Below are positions 18,417-26,881 of a stretch of DNA of 64,000 bases, piece by piece (the first letter of the stretch is position 1; each line of letters begins with the position of its first letter). The DNA is from Mycobacterium stomatepiae. GTDB lineage: Bacteria; Actinomycetota; Actinomycetes; Mycobacteriales; Mycobacteriaceae. The notes under the pieces are model-generated. The model did no database searches. It saw only the letters and a list, made by a program, of their open reading frames with translations, and was not told the DNA's origin. The stretch is from the NCBI RefSeq assembly GCF_010731715.1, contig NZ_AP022587.1, positions 1,674,001 to 1,738,000 on the forward strand. The letters run 5' to 3'. The translations under genes and the position numbers were made by a program.

Positions 18417-19508
18417 ATGCCTGCGATCGGAGTGCCTCGCGAAACCGTCTCGGGCGAAAGCCGAGTCGCATTGGTACCCGGCGTCGTCCAACGCCTACGC
18501 TCCGCCGGCCACCATCTCGTCGTCGAGACGGGTGCGGGAGACGGCGCGTTGATCCGCGACGAGGACTATCGAAAGGCCGGGGCCGTGATCGGTGACCCCT
18601 GGTCGGCCGACGTGGTGGTCAAGGTGAGCCCGCCGACCGCGGTGGAGATCGGCCGGTTGAGGCAGGGTGCCCGCCTGATCGGCTTCCTCGCCCCCCGCAC
18701 CCGACCGGAGCTCAGCGAACAGCTGCGCCGAGCGGGTGTAACCGGTTTCGCGATGGAGGCCGTGCCCAGGATTTCGCGTGCGCAGACCATGGATGCGCTT
18801 TCCTCGCAGGCCAACGTCGCGGGATACAAGGCGGTGTTGTGCGCCGCGGAATGCTCGACGCGCTTTTTTCCGATGATGACCACAGCCGCCGGAACAGTGA
18901 AGCCGGCAACGGTTTTGGTGCTCGGTGTCGGTGTTGCCGGGCTTCAGGCGCTCGCTACGGCAAAGCGACTGGGCGCGCGCACCACCGGATTCGATGTCCG
19001 CCCCGAGGTCGCCGAGCAAGTCCGCTCGTTGGGAGCCAAGTGGCTCGACGTCGGTGTCACCGCGGCGGGCGAAGGCGGCTACGCCCGCGCTCTGACGCCC
19101 AGCGAGCAGGCCGAGCAGCAAGGCCGGCTGACCCAGGCGATCCAGGGCTTCGACGTGGTCATCACCACCGCCCTCGTGCCCGGCCGCCCGGCACCCAAAC
19201 TGGTCACCGCCGAGGCGGTGCGCCTGATGCGCAGCGGCAGCGTGGTCGTCGACCTCGCCGGAGAAGCCGGGGGCAACTGCGAACTCACCGTACCGGGAGA
19301 GACGGTGCGCCGGCACGACGTCACGATCGCGGCGCCGCTGAACCTTCCGGCCAGCATGCCCGAGCACGCCAGCGAGCTCTACGCGCGCAATGTCGCGGCG
19401 CTGCTGGAACACATGCTCGACGGGGCGGACCTGCGCGACTTGTCCGACGAGATCCTCGACGCGTGCTGCGTCACCAAATCCGACAACGAATTGACGGGAA
19501 TCCGATGA
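18417..19508 (+). CDS. pntAA: NAD(P) transhydrogenase subunit alpha part 1
   Basis: 363-residue NAD(H)-binding domain I of the proton-translocating transhydrogenase: IGVPRETVSGESRVALVPG, and the nucleotide-binding VLVLGVGVAGLQALATAKRLGA, with DLAGEAGGNCELT near the C-terminus. The enzyme passes hydride from NADH to NADP+ driven by the proton gradient. The start ATG 18417 is preceded by AAAGAGG. Its TGA overlaps the pntAB ATG. As mycobacteria carry another pnt set elsewhere (Rv0155-Rv0157 in H37Rv), this would be an island-specific copy. Confidence 0.95.
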   Translation: MPAIGVPRETVSGESRVALVPGVVQRLRSAGHHLVVETGAGDGALIRDEDYRKAGAVIGDPWSADVVVKVSPPTAVEIGRLRQGARLIGFLAPRTRPELSEQLRRAGVTGFAMEAVPRISRAQTMDALSSQANVAGYKAVLCAAECSTRFFPMMTTAAGTVKPATVLVLGVGVAGLQALATAKRLGARTTGFDVRPEVAEQVRSLGAKWLDVGVTAAGEGGYARALTPSEQAEQQGRLTQAIQGFDVVITTALVPGRPAPKLVTAEAVRLMRSGSVVVDLAGEAGGNCELTVPGETVRRHDVTIAAPLNLPASMPEHASELYARNVAALLEHMLDGADLRDLSDEILDACCVTKSDNELTGIR

Positions 19509-19819
19509 CGCTGATCGCCAACCTGGCAATCCTGACGCTGGCCGGGTTTGTCGGCTTCGCGGTGATCTCCAAGGTGCCCAACACGCTGCACACCCCACTG
19601 ATGTCCGGTACCAACGCAATTCACGGCATCGTGTTGCTTGCCGGCCTGGTACTCGTCGGCCGGTCGAGCACCGACGCCTTCGACCGGCTGTTGCTGGTGA
19701 TCGCCATCGCCTTCGGGGCGATCAACGTCGTGGGCGGCTTCCTGGTGACCGATCGCATGCTCGGCATGTTCAAGAAGAAGCCCAGTGTTCCGACCGGAAA
19801 GGTTGCGTCGGCGAAGTGA
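19505..19819 (+). CDS. pntAB: NAD(P) transhydrogenase subunit alpha part 2 (membrane)
   Basis: 104 residues with about three hydrophobic helices (residues 5-25, 38-55, 60-82) and the family signature VPNTLHTPLMSGTNAIHGIV. It forms part of the membrane domain II that couples proton movement to hydride transfer. ATGA overlap with pntAA and GTGA overlap with pntB make a coupled three-gene unit. Confidence 0.95.
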   Translation: MTLIANLAILTLAGFVGFAVISKVPNTLHTPLMSGTNAIHGIVLLAGLVLVGRSSTDAFDRLLLVIAIAFGAINVVGGFLVTDRMLGMFKKKPSVPTGKVASAK

Positions 19820-21204
19820 ATGAACTCATCGCGGTTCTATACATTGTCGCGTTCGCGCTGTTCATCCTCGGCCTGTCCGGTCTGACTGGCCCGCGCACCG
19901 CGGCGCGCGGCAATCTGATTGCCGGCGTGGGCATGACGATCGCGATCGTGGCCACGCTGCTGACTCCCGGCACCAGTAACTGGTTGCTGATCGTGTTCGG
20001 GCTACTCCTCGGGTCGGTGATCGGTGTGCCGGCGGCGAAGCGGGTCAAGATGACCGCGATGCCTCAGATGGTGGCGCTGTTCAACGGCGTCGGCGGCGGC
20101 GCGGTGGCGCTGGTGTCGTGGGTGGAGTTTCGCGACACCCACGGCTACTCCTGGGCTCCGGTCTATGTGGCGATCGCCTCGCTGTTCGCCGCCATCGTCG
20201 GCTCGCTCTCGTTCTGGGGATCGCTGATCGCATTCGGAAAATTGCAAGAAGTGTTGCCAGGCAGGCCAATCGGACTGGGACGAGCCCAGCAGCCGCTCAA
20301 CTTGGTACTGCTGCTCGCGGCCGTCGCCTGCGCCGGCGCCATCGGAGCCGGCCAGCGCGCACCGGTCGTCTTCATCGGTGTGCTCGTCTTCGCCGCGGTG
20401 CTCGGCGTGATGGTGGTGTTGCCCATCGGCGGTGCCGACATGCCGGTGGTGATCTCGCTCCTCAACGCGCTGACCGGACTCTCGGCCGCGGCGACCGGAC
20501 TGGCGCTGGACAACACGGCGATGATCGTCGCGGGGATGATCGTTGGAGCCTCGGGAACCATCTTGACCAACCTGATGGCAAAGGCGATGAACCGTTCCAT
20601 CCCCGCTATTGTCGCCGGCGGGTTCGGTGGCACCGGCGCCGGCGCGGTCGGCCCGGACGGGGGCGCCGACCAGACCGTGCGCCAGACCAGTGCCGCCGAT
20701 GTGGCGTTGCAGATGGGTTATGCCAGCCAGGTGATCATCGTGCCCGGCTACGGAATGGCCGTGGCACAGGCCCAGCACGTGGTGCGTGAAATGGCCGGTC
20801 TGCTGGAGGGGCGCGGCGTCGAGGTCCGGCATGCCATCCATCCGGTAGCCGGTCGCATGCCCGGCCATATGAACGTCTTGCTCGCCGAGGCCGATGTCCC
20901 TTACGAGCAGCTCAAAGAGATGGACGAAATCAACGGCGAGTTCAGCCGCACCGACGTGGCCCTGGTGATCGGCGCCAACGATGTGACAAACCCTGCGGCA
21001 CGGTCGAATCCGGCATCCCCGATCTTCGGCATGCCGATTCTCGACGTCGACCAGGCCAGGTCCGTCATCGTGCTGAAGCGTTCGATGAATCCCGGATTCG
21101 CCGGAATCGAGAACGAGCTGTACTTCAACGAGAAGACCTCGATGCTGTTCGGCGACGCGAAGGCGTCCGTCGCCGAAATCACCGAGGAACTCAAGGTTTT
21201 GTGA
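19816..21204 (+). CDS. pntB: NAD(P) transhydrogenase subunit beta
   Basis: 462 residues. The N-terminal half has eight or nine membrane helices; the C-terminal NADP(H)-binding domain III shows IIVPGYGMAVAQAQHVV, HPVAGRMPGHMNVLLAEADV, VIGANDVTNPAA and SMNPGFAGIENELY. Start GTG 19816 overlaps the pntAB stop. Together the three genes could turn NADH from formate oxidation into NADPH for the reductive steps of the island. fdh follows 105 bp downstream on the same strand. Confidence 0.96.
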   Translation: MNELIAVLYIVAFALFILGLSGLTGPRTAARGNLIAGVGMTIAIVATLLTPGTSNWLLIVFGLLLGSVIGVPAAKRVKMTAMPQMVALFNGVGGGAVALVSWVEFRDTHGYSWAPVYVAIASLFAAIVGSLSFWGSLIAFGKLQEVLPGRPIGLGRAQQPLNLVLLLAAVACAGAIGAGQRAPVVFIGVLVFAAVLGVMVVLPIGGADMPVVISLLNALTGLSAAATGLALDNTAMIVAGMIVGASGTILTNLMAKAMNRSIPAIVAGGFGGTGAGAVGPDGGADQTVRQTSAADVALQMGYASQVIIVPGYGMAVAQAQHVVREMAGLLEGRGVEVRHAIHPVAGRMPGHMNVLLAEADVPYEQLKEMDEINGEFSRTDVALVIGANDVTNPAARSNPASPIFGMPILDVDQARSVIVLKRSMNPGFAGIENELYFNEKTSMLFGDAKASVAEITEELKVL

Positions 21205-21309
21205 CATCGCGGCGAGACGGGCCGCGCGAGAAGAACACGCTTGACCGCCACATCAGCGCGGCGGCAGGAAAGCGCCGAAGATCGGCGGTTAGAAAGGAAT
21301 CGAGATTCA

Positions 21310-22477
21310 ATGTCAAAAGTGGTTTGCGTCCTCTACGACGACCCGGTAACCGGATATCCCAGCGAATTCCCGCGCGATGGCCTGCCCCACCTGGACAGCT
21401 ACCCGGACGGGCAAACGCTGCCCACCCCGTCGGCCATCGACTTCGCCCCGGGCGCACTACTGGGCAGCGTCTCCGGTGAACTGGGCCTGCGGCGCTACCT
21501 GGAGGGTCTCGGTCACGAGTTGATCGCGACCTCCGACAAGGAAGGCGCCGACTCGGAATTCGACCGCCACCTCGCCGACGCCGAAGTGGTTATCTCACAA
21601 CCATTTTGGCCGGCATATCTGACCGCCGAGCGGATCGCGCGCGCCCCCAACTCAAGTTGGCGGTCACGGCGGGCATCGGGTCGGATCACACCGACCTGGA
21701 CGCGGCGATCGACGCCGGGATCACGGTCGCCGAGGTCACATTCTGCAACAGCATCAGCGTCGCCGAGCACGTGGTGATGATGATTCTGTCGCAGGTCCGC
21801 AACTACCTGCCCTCCTACCAGTGGGTCATCGACGGCGGTTGGAACATCGCCGACTGCGTGCAGCGTTCCTACGACCTCGAGGGAATGCACGTCGGCACCG
21901 TCGCGTCGGGCCGAATCGGGCTCGCCGTGCTGCGCCGCTTGGCGCCGTTCGACGTGCACCTGCACTACACCGACAAGCACCGGCTCCCGCCGAGGTCGAA
22001 AAGGAACTGAACCTGACCTATCACCCCAGCGTGCAAGCCATGGTGCCGCACCTCGACGTCGTGACGATCAACGCTCCGCTGCACCCGGAGACCCGTGGGC
22101 TGTTCGACGACAAGCTGCTCGCGACGATGAAACGCGGTGCCTACTTGATAAATACGGCCCGAGCCCTGATCTGCGACCAGGATGCGATTGTGCGTGCGCT
22201 GGAGAGCGGTCAATTGGCGGGCTATGCCGGCGATGTGTGGTACCCACATCCGGCGCCGGCCGATCACCCGTGGCGCACCATGCCCCATCACGGCATGACA
22301 CCGCACATCTCCGGCTCGTCGCTGTCGGCGCAGGCTCGGTATGCGGCCGGCACCAGGGAGATCCTGGAGTGCTACTTCGGCGGCAAGCCGATCCGTGACG
22401 AATACCTGATCGTCGACGGGGGCGCGCTGGCCGGCGTCGGGGCGCGGTCGTACACCGCGACCGCCAAATCCGCCTAG
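21310..22477 (+). pseudogene. fdh: NAD-dependent formate dehydrogenase, two frameshifts
   Basis: Pseudomonas/M. vaccae-type FDH (formate + NAD+ to CO2 + NADH). The N-terminus MSKVVCVLYDDPVTGYPSEF, QTLPTPSAIDFAPG, and DAEVVISQPFWPAYLT are in the first frame. One base is missing at 21641-21650, after which GIGSDHTDLDAAI, CNSISVAEHVVMMILS and VASGRIGLAVLRRL follow. A second base is missing at 21984-21992, then VEKELNLTYH, NTAR and MTPHISGSSLSAQARYAAGT follow. Restoring both bases gives 390 codons, the normal length. The position equal to Pseudomonas Gln313 (WFPQPAP) reads His (WYPHPAP). ATG 21310 is preceded by AAAGGA. Confidence 0.88.
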
Positions 22478-22511
22478 CGGCGGATCGGTTGCCGCGCTGA
22501 GCTGAAAAGCC

Positions 22512-22563
22512 CACGGGGCTGGCGAGCAGATCGATATTCTGCTCGCCAGCCCCGTGATTTTTT
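22512..22563 (+). terminator. intrinsic terminator after fdh
   Basis: Perfect 18-bp inverted repeat (22512-22529 with 22539-22556) around a 9-base loop, followed directly by A and six T residues (22558-22563). It is the textbook Rho-independent form, which is uncommon in mycobacteria. It separates the pnt-fdh transcript from gntR. Confidence 0.85.
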
Positions 22564-22703
22564 CTTGACCGTGTAAGTGCCACGAATCACGTCGCAATGT
22601 TTGCGATCTGGCATTTACCAACTCAGCCCGGCCGCATCCTGTATAAAACCTTGAGAATCGCTGCACATTTCGCGGTGCCGTAGCGGCCCAGTTGGATGTT
22701 GTG

Positions 22704-22717
22704 GACTGTATGCTACG
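22704..22717 (+). promoter_or_regulatory. operator C of the ACTGTAT regulon (gntR promoter)
   Basis: GACTGTATGCTACG keeps the left half ACTGTATGC of the repeated palindrome; the right half is degenerate. It lies 55 bp upstream of the gntR ATG, consistent with autoregulation. Confidence 0.5.
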
Positions 22718-22772
22718 TACGCAATTCTCGAGTAAACCTCGATTAACCAGGACGGGAGTGAGGGAAGACTTC

Positions 22773-23483
22773 ATGGCCACCACCGGCGCGCCGAGCCAAG
22801 CTGGGTCGCGAATGAGGTTGGAGCGACCGGCGCCGTTGCGCGAGGCCGCCTACGAGGCGCTGATGGAGCTGATCATCACCCGTGAGCTGCGACCCGGGCA
22901 GCACTTGGTGGAGAACGAGTTGGCGGCCCAGCTCGGTGTCAGCCGCCAACCCATTCGAGAGGCGTTGCAGCGCTTGCAAAGCGAGGGCTGGGTCGACCTG
23001 CGCCCGGCCCTGGGCGCATTCGTGCACGTGCCCACCGACGCCGAGGCCGATGAGCTGTTGGGAGTGCGCACCCTGCTCGAGGCCGAGTCGGCCAGGCTGG
23101 CCGCTCGCGCCGCCAAACCGCCCCAGGTGGAACGCCTCTGGGAGCTGCACCGGACTGGAGAAAAGGCACTCGCCGGCGGCGACAAAGAGGGTCTTGTCAC
23201 CGCCAACGATGCCTTCCACTCTTATATCGTTGCGATGTCGGCCAACAGCGTGCTGGCCAACCTGATCGGACAGGTCGGGCGCCGGGTGCGGTGGTATTAC
23301 GAGCCCATCGCATTAGCCCGTGGCAAGGATGCCTGGGACGAACATGCCGAGCTGATCGAGGCCATCGCCGGACGCAGTGGCAAGCGGGCCGGAGACCTGA
23401 TGCGCCGTCACACCGAACGCACCCGCGAGATCTACCACCAGCGGCGTCAGGAAGCCGCCGAAGGCGCCGAGGGCGTGGCCTGA
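22773..23483 (+). CDS. GntR-family regulator, FCD (FadR) subfamily
   Basis: 236 residues. The winged-helix domain (about 20-85) shows REAAYEALMELIITRELRPG, LAAQLGVSRQPIREALQRLQ and GWVDLRPALGAFV. The FCD effector domain follows with the ligand/metal-type motif NDAFHSYIV and later EHAELIEAI and LMRRHTERT. FCD regulators commonly sense small organic acids and bind TGTATACA-like palindromes, matching the six island sites, one of which is in its own promoter. Start ATG 22773 follows GAGGGAAG. The 3' end overlaps the convergent MFS gene by 37 bp. Likely master regulator of the island (inference). Confidence 0.92.
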   Translation: MATTGAPSQAGSRMRLERPAPLREAAYEALMELIITRELRPGQHLVENELAAQLGVSRQPIREALQRLQSEGWVDLRPALGAFVHVPTDAEADELLGVRTLLEAESARLAARAAKPPQVERLWELHRTGEKALAGGDKEGLVTANDAFHSYIVAMSANSVLANLIGQVGRRVRWYYEPIALARGKDAWDEHAELIEAIAGRSGKRAGDLMRRHTERTREIYHQRRQEAAEGAEGVA

Positions 23484-24841
23484 CCGACCGGCGCCGGAGC
23501 CGTCACATCCTTGTTTCTCCGCCGTCCCGGCTGCCGCAAAAACGCCGCGGTTACCGCTGAGAGCAGCGCGCTTGCCGCCGCCAGCCAGTAGGCACCGGTG
23601 TAGCCCCAGGCGTCAATCACGCTGGCGCCCACGCCAATTCCCAGGATCGAGCCAACCAGCTTGGCGCTGTAGACGATGCCGTAATTGCTGGCGTTGTTGT
23701 TTTCGCCGAAGTAGTCGGTGGTTAGCGTCGCGAACAGCGGATAGAAAGCACCGCCGCCGAACCCGACGAGGACCGCGAAGAAGATGAAGGCGATCTCGTT
23801 CTTGGCCAGCCCGGTGTAGAGCAGACCGATCAGGGCGACGACCGACACCAGCAGCACGACCAGCAGCGTCTGCTTGCGACCGATCCGGTCCGAGACATAG
23901 CCGGTCGCCGTGCGGCCGACGCCATTGATGATCGACAGCGCGCCCGCCGATGAGGCCACGATCATCGCGCCGAAGCCGAGGTGTTTGGCGAGCGGAACCA
24001 TGTAGCTGATGCCGAACAGCGAGACACCGGTCGTGATCCCCAACGACAGCCAGATCAGCGGCAACATGCCCGTCTTGATCGCCTCCAGCGGGCTGTACTG
24101 GCGCACCGCCGGGGGATTTTTCTGCAGGCTTCTGACGTTGGCGTTGGCGTCGGCGTGCTGCAGCGGGTCGACATCGGCCGGCCACCAGTTCTTGGGCGGG
24201 TCCTGGAAATACAGGCCGCATACCGTGAGAACGATCAGCATGAATGCGCCTACCAGGTCGAGCACCCACTCGTAGGTGTTCGGGTGCAGCGCATAACTGA
24301 AGATGAAGATGAAAGGTACTGCGCCGTAGGCGAACCCGCCGCACACGAACCCGGTCTTGGCGCCGCGCCGCTCGGGATACCACTTACCGACAATGGTGAT
24401 TCCCGTCGAGTACACCAACCCGACGCCGCAGCCACCGCATACCGCGAATCCGAGGAAGGCCACGACCAGATTGCTGCTGTGCGCGACGGTGACGAAACCC
24501 AGCGCGGACAACACGGCGGCGGCCAGCATGGTGGACCTGGCCGAGGTGATTCCCTTCTCCCTCAGCCGGCCGGCGGGATAGGCGACGGCCGCCTGAAACA
24601 CCGCCCACACCGAGAGCAGCCAGAAGGTTTCGGACAGAGTCCAGCCGTGGGCGTGGCGCAGGATGTCGGCGGCGGCGCCGTAACCGTATTCAAAAACGCT
24701 GACTGCCATCATCGCGATCCACGGCAGCCAGACCATCGAAGCCCGGGATCTGCCGAGCAGGTCGCGATCGGTTTCGCCGACGCGATAGACGCGACCGTTC
24801 GCGTCGATCACCTCGCGATAGGAGGTGAGAGTTGAAGACAT
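23447..24841 (-). CDS. MFS transporter, oxalate/formate antiporter type (copy 1)
   Basis: 464 residues with about 12 hydrophobic helices. It resembles the OFA (oxalate:formate antiporter) branch of the major facilitator superfamily; landmarks are WYPERRGAKTGFVCGGFAYG, the loop FQDPPKNWWPADVDP, and RTATGYVSDRIGRKQTLLVV. A paralogue lies at 26882. Oxalate uptake in exchange for formate is the expected role given frc and oxc nearby, but other small carboxylates are possible. The start ATG 24841 has only a weak ribosome site. It is downstream of frc copy 1 on the same strand. Confidence 0.85.
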   Translation of the reverse strand: MSSTLTSYREVIDANGRVYRVGETDRDLLGRSRASMVWLPWIAMMAVSVFEYGYGAAADILRHAHGWTLSETFWLLSVWAVFQAAVAYPAGRLREKGITSARSTMLAAAVLSALGFVTVAHSSNLVVAFLGFAVCGGCGVGLVYSTGITIVGKWYPERRGAKTGFVCGGFAYGAVPFIFIFSYALHPNTYEWVLDLVGAFMLIVLTVCGLYFQDPPKNWWPADVDPLQHADANANVRSLQKNPPAVRQYSPLEAIKTGMLPLIWLSLGITTGVSLFGISYMVPLAKHLGFGAMIVASSAGALSIINGVGRTATGYVSDRIGRKQTLLVVLLVSVVALIGLLYTGLAKNEIAFIFFAVLVGFGGGAFYPLFATLTTDYFGENNNASNYGIVYSAKLVGSILGIGVGASVIDAWGYTGAYWLAAASALLSAVTAAFLRQPGRRRNKDVTAPAPVGQATPSAPSAAS

Positions 24842-25158
24842 CGTTGACTCACTTTCGGAAAAGGGCATGACGGGGTGGCTCGATGACTGCTCGCGTCCGA
24901 CGACGCGGCAACCATCGAGTTGACGGTTTGGTTTCTGGCTTCGGGGGAAGTTCGGATCCGTAGTGTCTAAGGCGGTGCACGGCCGGCGATTTCGCCCGCA
25001 CATCGCAGCCCGTTGGCCACGCCCGACATCTGAAGCCGTGGCCGGCCAGTCATGATCCGCCTCGGTCGTTCACCGAGTTGCGCGCGGCCCTCTCCCACAA
25101 CCGGGTCCTTCTCCACCGAGCCGAGGGGTCTCTAGACGAGTCTCATGCCAGTGCCAGT
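24842..25158. other. intergenic region frc1/MFS1
   Basis: 317 bp between the frc1 stop and the MFS1 start. No ACTGTAT palindrome, terminator with T-tract, or coding frame was recognised. It probably contains a promoter or leader for the transporter. Confidence 0.4.
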
Positions 25159-26388
25159 TCAGATCACGCCGGCGCTTCTGAAGCGCTGCAACTCATCTGG
25201 CGAATAACCGAGTTCCTCGCAGATCTCCTCGGTGTGCTCGCCGAGCAGCGGTGAACGCACCACATCGACGGGTGAGTCGGACAGCCGTAGCGGGCTGCCG
25301 ACGGTCTTGAACGCACCGCGCTCGGGGTGCTCGACGGTCACGATCGCGTCCAGATCAGCCAGTGTCTGGTCCTCGATCAGCTCCTTGGTGCTGAGCACCG
25401 GGCCGCAGGGCACGTTGAGAGCATTGAGCGCCTCCATGGCCTCCCATTTGGTGTGCCGTTGACTCCAGTCCTCGATCAGAGCAAAGACCTTGTCCAGCTT
25501 GGGTAGCCGGTCTTCCTGCCGGGCCCAGTCCGGATGATCGGCGAGGTCGGGCCGTCCGATCAGCTCGGCGAGCGGCGCCCATCCGGCGGGCTGAACGATG
25601 ACGTAGATGTAGTCGTTGGGGCCACCGCCTTTGGTGCGAACGGCCCAACCGGGTTGGCCTCCCCCGGACGCGTTGCCCGACCGCGGCACCTCGTCGCCGA
25701 AGCGCTCATTGGGGTATTCGTGTAGCGGGCCATGCGCCAGCTGCTGCTGATCGCGCAACTTCACCCGACATAGGTTGAGCACGGCGGCCTGCATCGCGAC
25801 CTCGACACGCTGGCCACGGCCGGTGTTGGTGCGCTGGAACAGCGCGGCCAGGATGGCGGCGACGAGTTGAATCCCGGTGCCGGAGTCGCCGATTTGTGCG
25901 CCCGTGGCAGTGGGCGGCCCGTCCTCGAAACCCGTGGTGGCCATGGCTCCACCCACCGCCTGGGCGATGATTTCGTAGGCCTTGAAGTCGACGTACTTGC
26001 CCGGGCCGAATCCCTTGATCGACGCATAGATCAACCGTGGGTTGATCTGCTGCAGCCGAGCCCAACTGAAACCGAACCGGTCGACGACGCCGGGGCCGAA
26101 GTTCTCCACCAACACATCGGAGCGCGCTACCAGTCTGCTGAAGATCTCCTGACCGTCTTCGCTTTTCATGTTCACCGTCACACTGCGTTTGTTGCAGTTC
26201 AGCATTGTGAAATAGAGACTGTCCACCTCGGGGAGGTCGCGCAGCTGGCCCCGAGTGACGTCTCCGCCGTTTGGTGTCTCGAGCTTGACGACGTCGGCGG
26301 CCAACCAGGCCAGCATCTGCGTCGCAGAGGGACCCGACTGCACGTGAGTCATATCGAGCACCCGAACGCCGTCTAATGCCTTACCCAT
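25159..26388 (-). CDS. frc: formyl-CoA:oxalate CoA-transferase (copy 1, intact)
   Basis: 409-residue class III CoA-transferase moving CoA from formyl-CoA to oxalate. It shows GVRVLDMTHVQSGPSATQML, VVKLETPNGGDVTRGQLRDL, VLVENFGPGVVDRFGFSW, IGDSGTGIQLVAAIL (catalytic Asp) and the glycine-rich loop GGGQPGW, which separates Frc from other CaiB-type enzymes. It is about 55-60% similar by eye to the copy at 28327, so it is not a recent duplicate. The ATG 26388 follows GGGGAGA. The divergent promoter region holds operators D and E. Confidence 0.92.
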   Translation of the reverse strand: MGKALDGVRVLDMTHVQSGPSATQMLAWLAADVVKLETPNGGDVTRGQLRDLPEVDSLYFTMLNCNKRSVTVNMKSEDGQEIFSRLVARSDVLVENFGPGVVDRFGFSWARLQQINPRLIYASIKGFGPGKYVDFKAYEIIAQAVGGAMATTGFEDGPPTATGAQIGDSGTGIQLVAAILAALFQRTNTGRGQRVEVAMQAAVLNLCRVKLRDQQQLAHGPLHEYPNERFGDEVPRSGNASGGGQPGWAVRTKGGGPNDYIYVIVQPAGWAPLAELIGRPDLADHPDWARQEDRLPKLDKVFALIEDWSQRHTKWEAMEALNALNVPCGPVLSTKELIEDQTLADLDAIVTVEHPERGAFKTVGSPLRLSDSPVDVVRSPLLGEHTEEICEELGYSPDELQRFRSAGVI

Positions 26389-26606
26389 GAGATCTCCCCT
26401 GAGGTGTGTCGTTATGCCTGAAAGGTCGCGTCGTGCCGGGCACCGAGAGCTCCACTGCCCGTGTGGATTCGGATCAATGGCCGGGAGGCGATGCCCACCA
26501 CTACCTCAGCTTTCTGCGCCTGCTGCCCGTCCGCTTCGCCGCACAGCAGGAGACCGCGAAGCAGCGGATGTGGCTGCAACGGCCGGAGCGTTCGTTGCCT
26601 TCTGCA

Positions 26607-26620
26607 GACTGTATACCGTA
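26607..26620 (+). promoter_or_regulatory. operator D of the ACTGTAT regulon
   Basis: GACTGTATACCGTA, 12 of 14 positions as in operator A. It also contains the short palindrome ATACCGTAT (26613-26621). It sits 219 bp upstream of frc1 and 262 bp upstream of MFS2. Confidence 0.62.
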
Positions 26621-26860
26621 TACGAACAGTGTCCCCAATCACAGGCGAATTGTCTAGCGCCGTACCTTCGCCAATACCTATCAGACACCGGCACCGATGG
26701 AATGGACGTCGCCAAGCCCCGGCGGGCAACGAATTAGCCGAACAAAGTTGTTTGCCGAATAATGTTGCGCCAGCTCCGCTCACGAGCCGAAAGCCCCTCA
26801 TTCTCGAGGTCGCTCCCCTGCCCCTGGACACACAGTGTGATCAGTAGTACAACAAATGCA

Positions 26861-26874
26861 TACTGTATGTATAG
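26861..26874 (+). promoter_or_regulatory. operator E of the ACTGTAT regulon
   Basis: TACTGTATGTATAG, part of ATACTGTAT (26860-26868). It ends seven bases before the MFS2 ATG and touches the Shine-Dalgarno sequence, so a bound protein would block transcription at the start of the mRNA or the leader itself. Confidence 0.6.
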
Positions 26875-26881
26875 GAGAGTT

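Larger units (their letters stand above)
22478..22772. other. intergenic region fdh/gntR
   Basis: 295 bp holding, in order, the fdh terminator hairpin (22512-22563), an AT-richer stretch and operator C (22704-22717) ahead of the gntR start. No gene-like frame was seen. Confidence 0.6.
26389..26881. other. divergent control region frc1/MFS2
   Basis: 493 bp with no credible gene. It contains operators D (26607-26620) and E (26861-26874) and the MFS2 ribosome site AGGAGAG (26873-26879). Base composition here is more AT-rich than the flanking genes. Confidence 0.6.
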
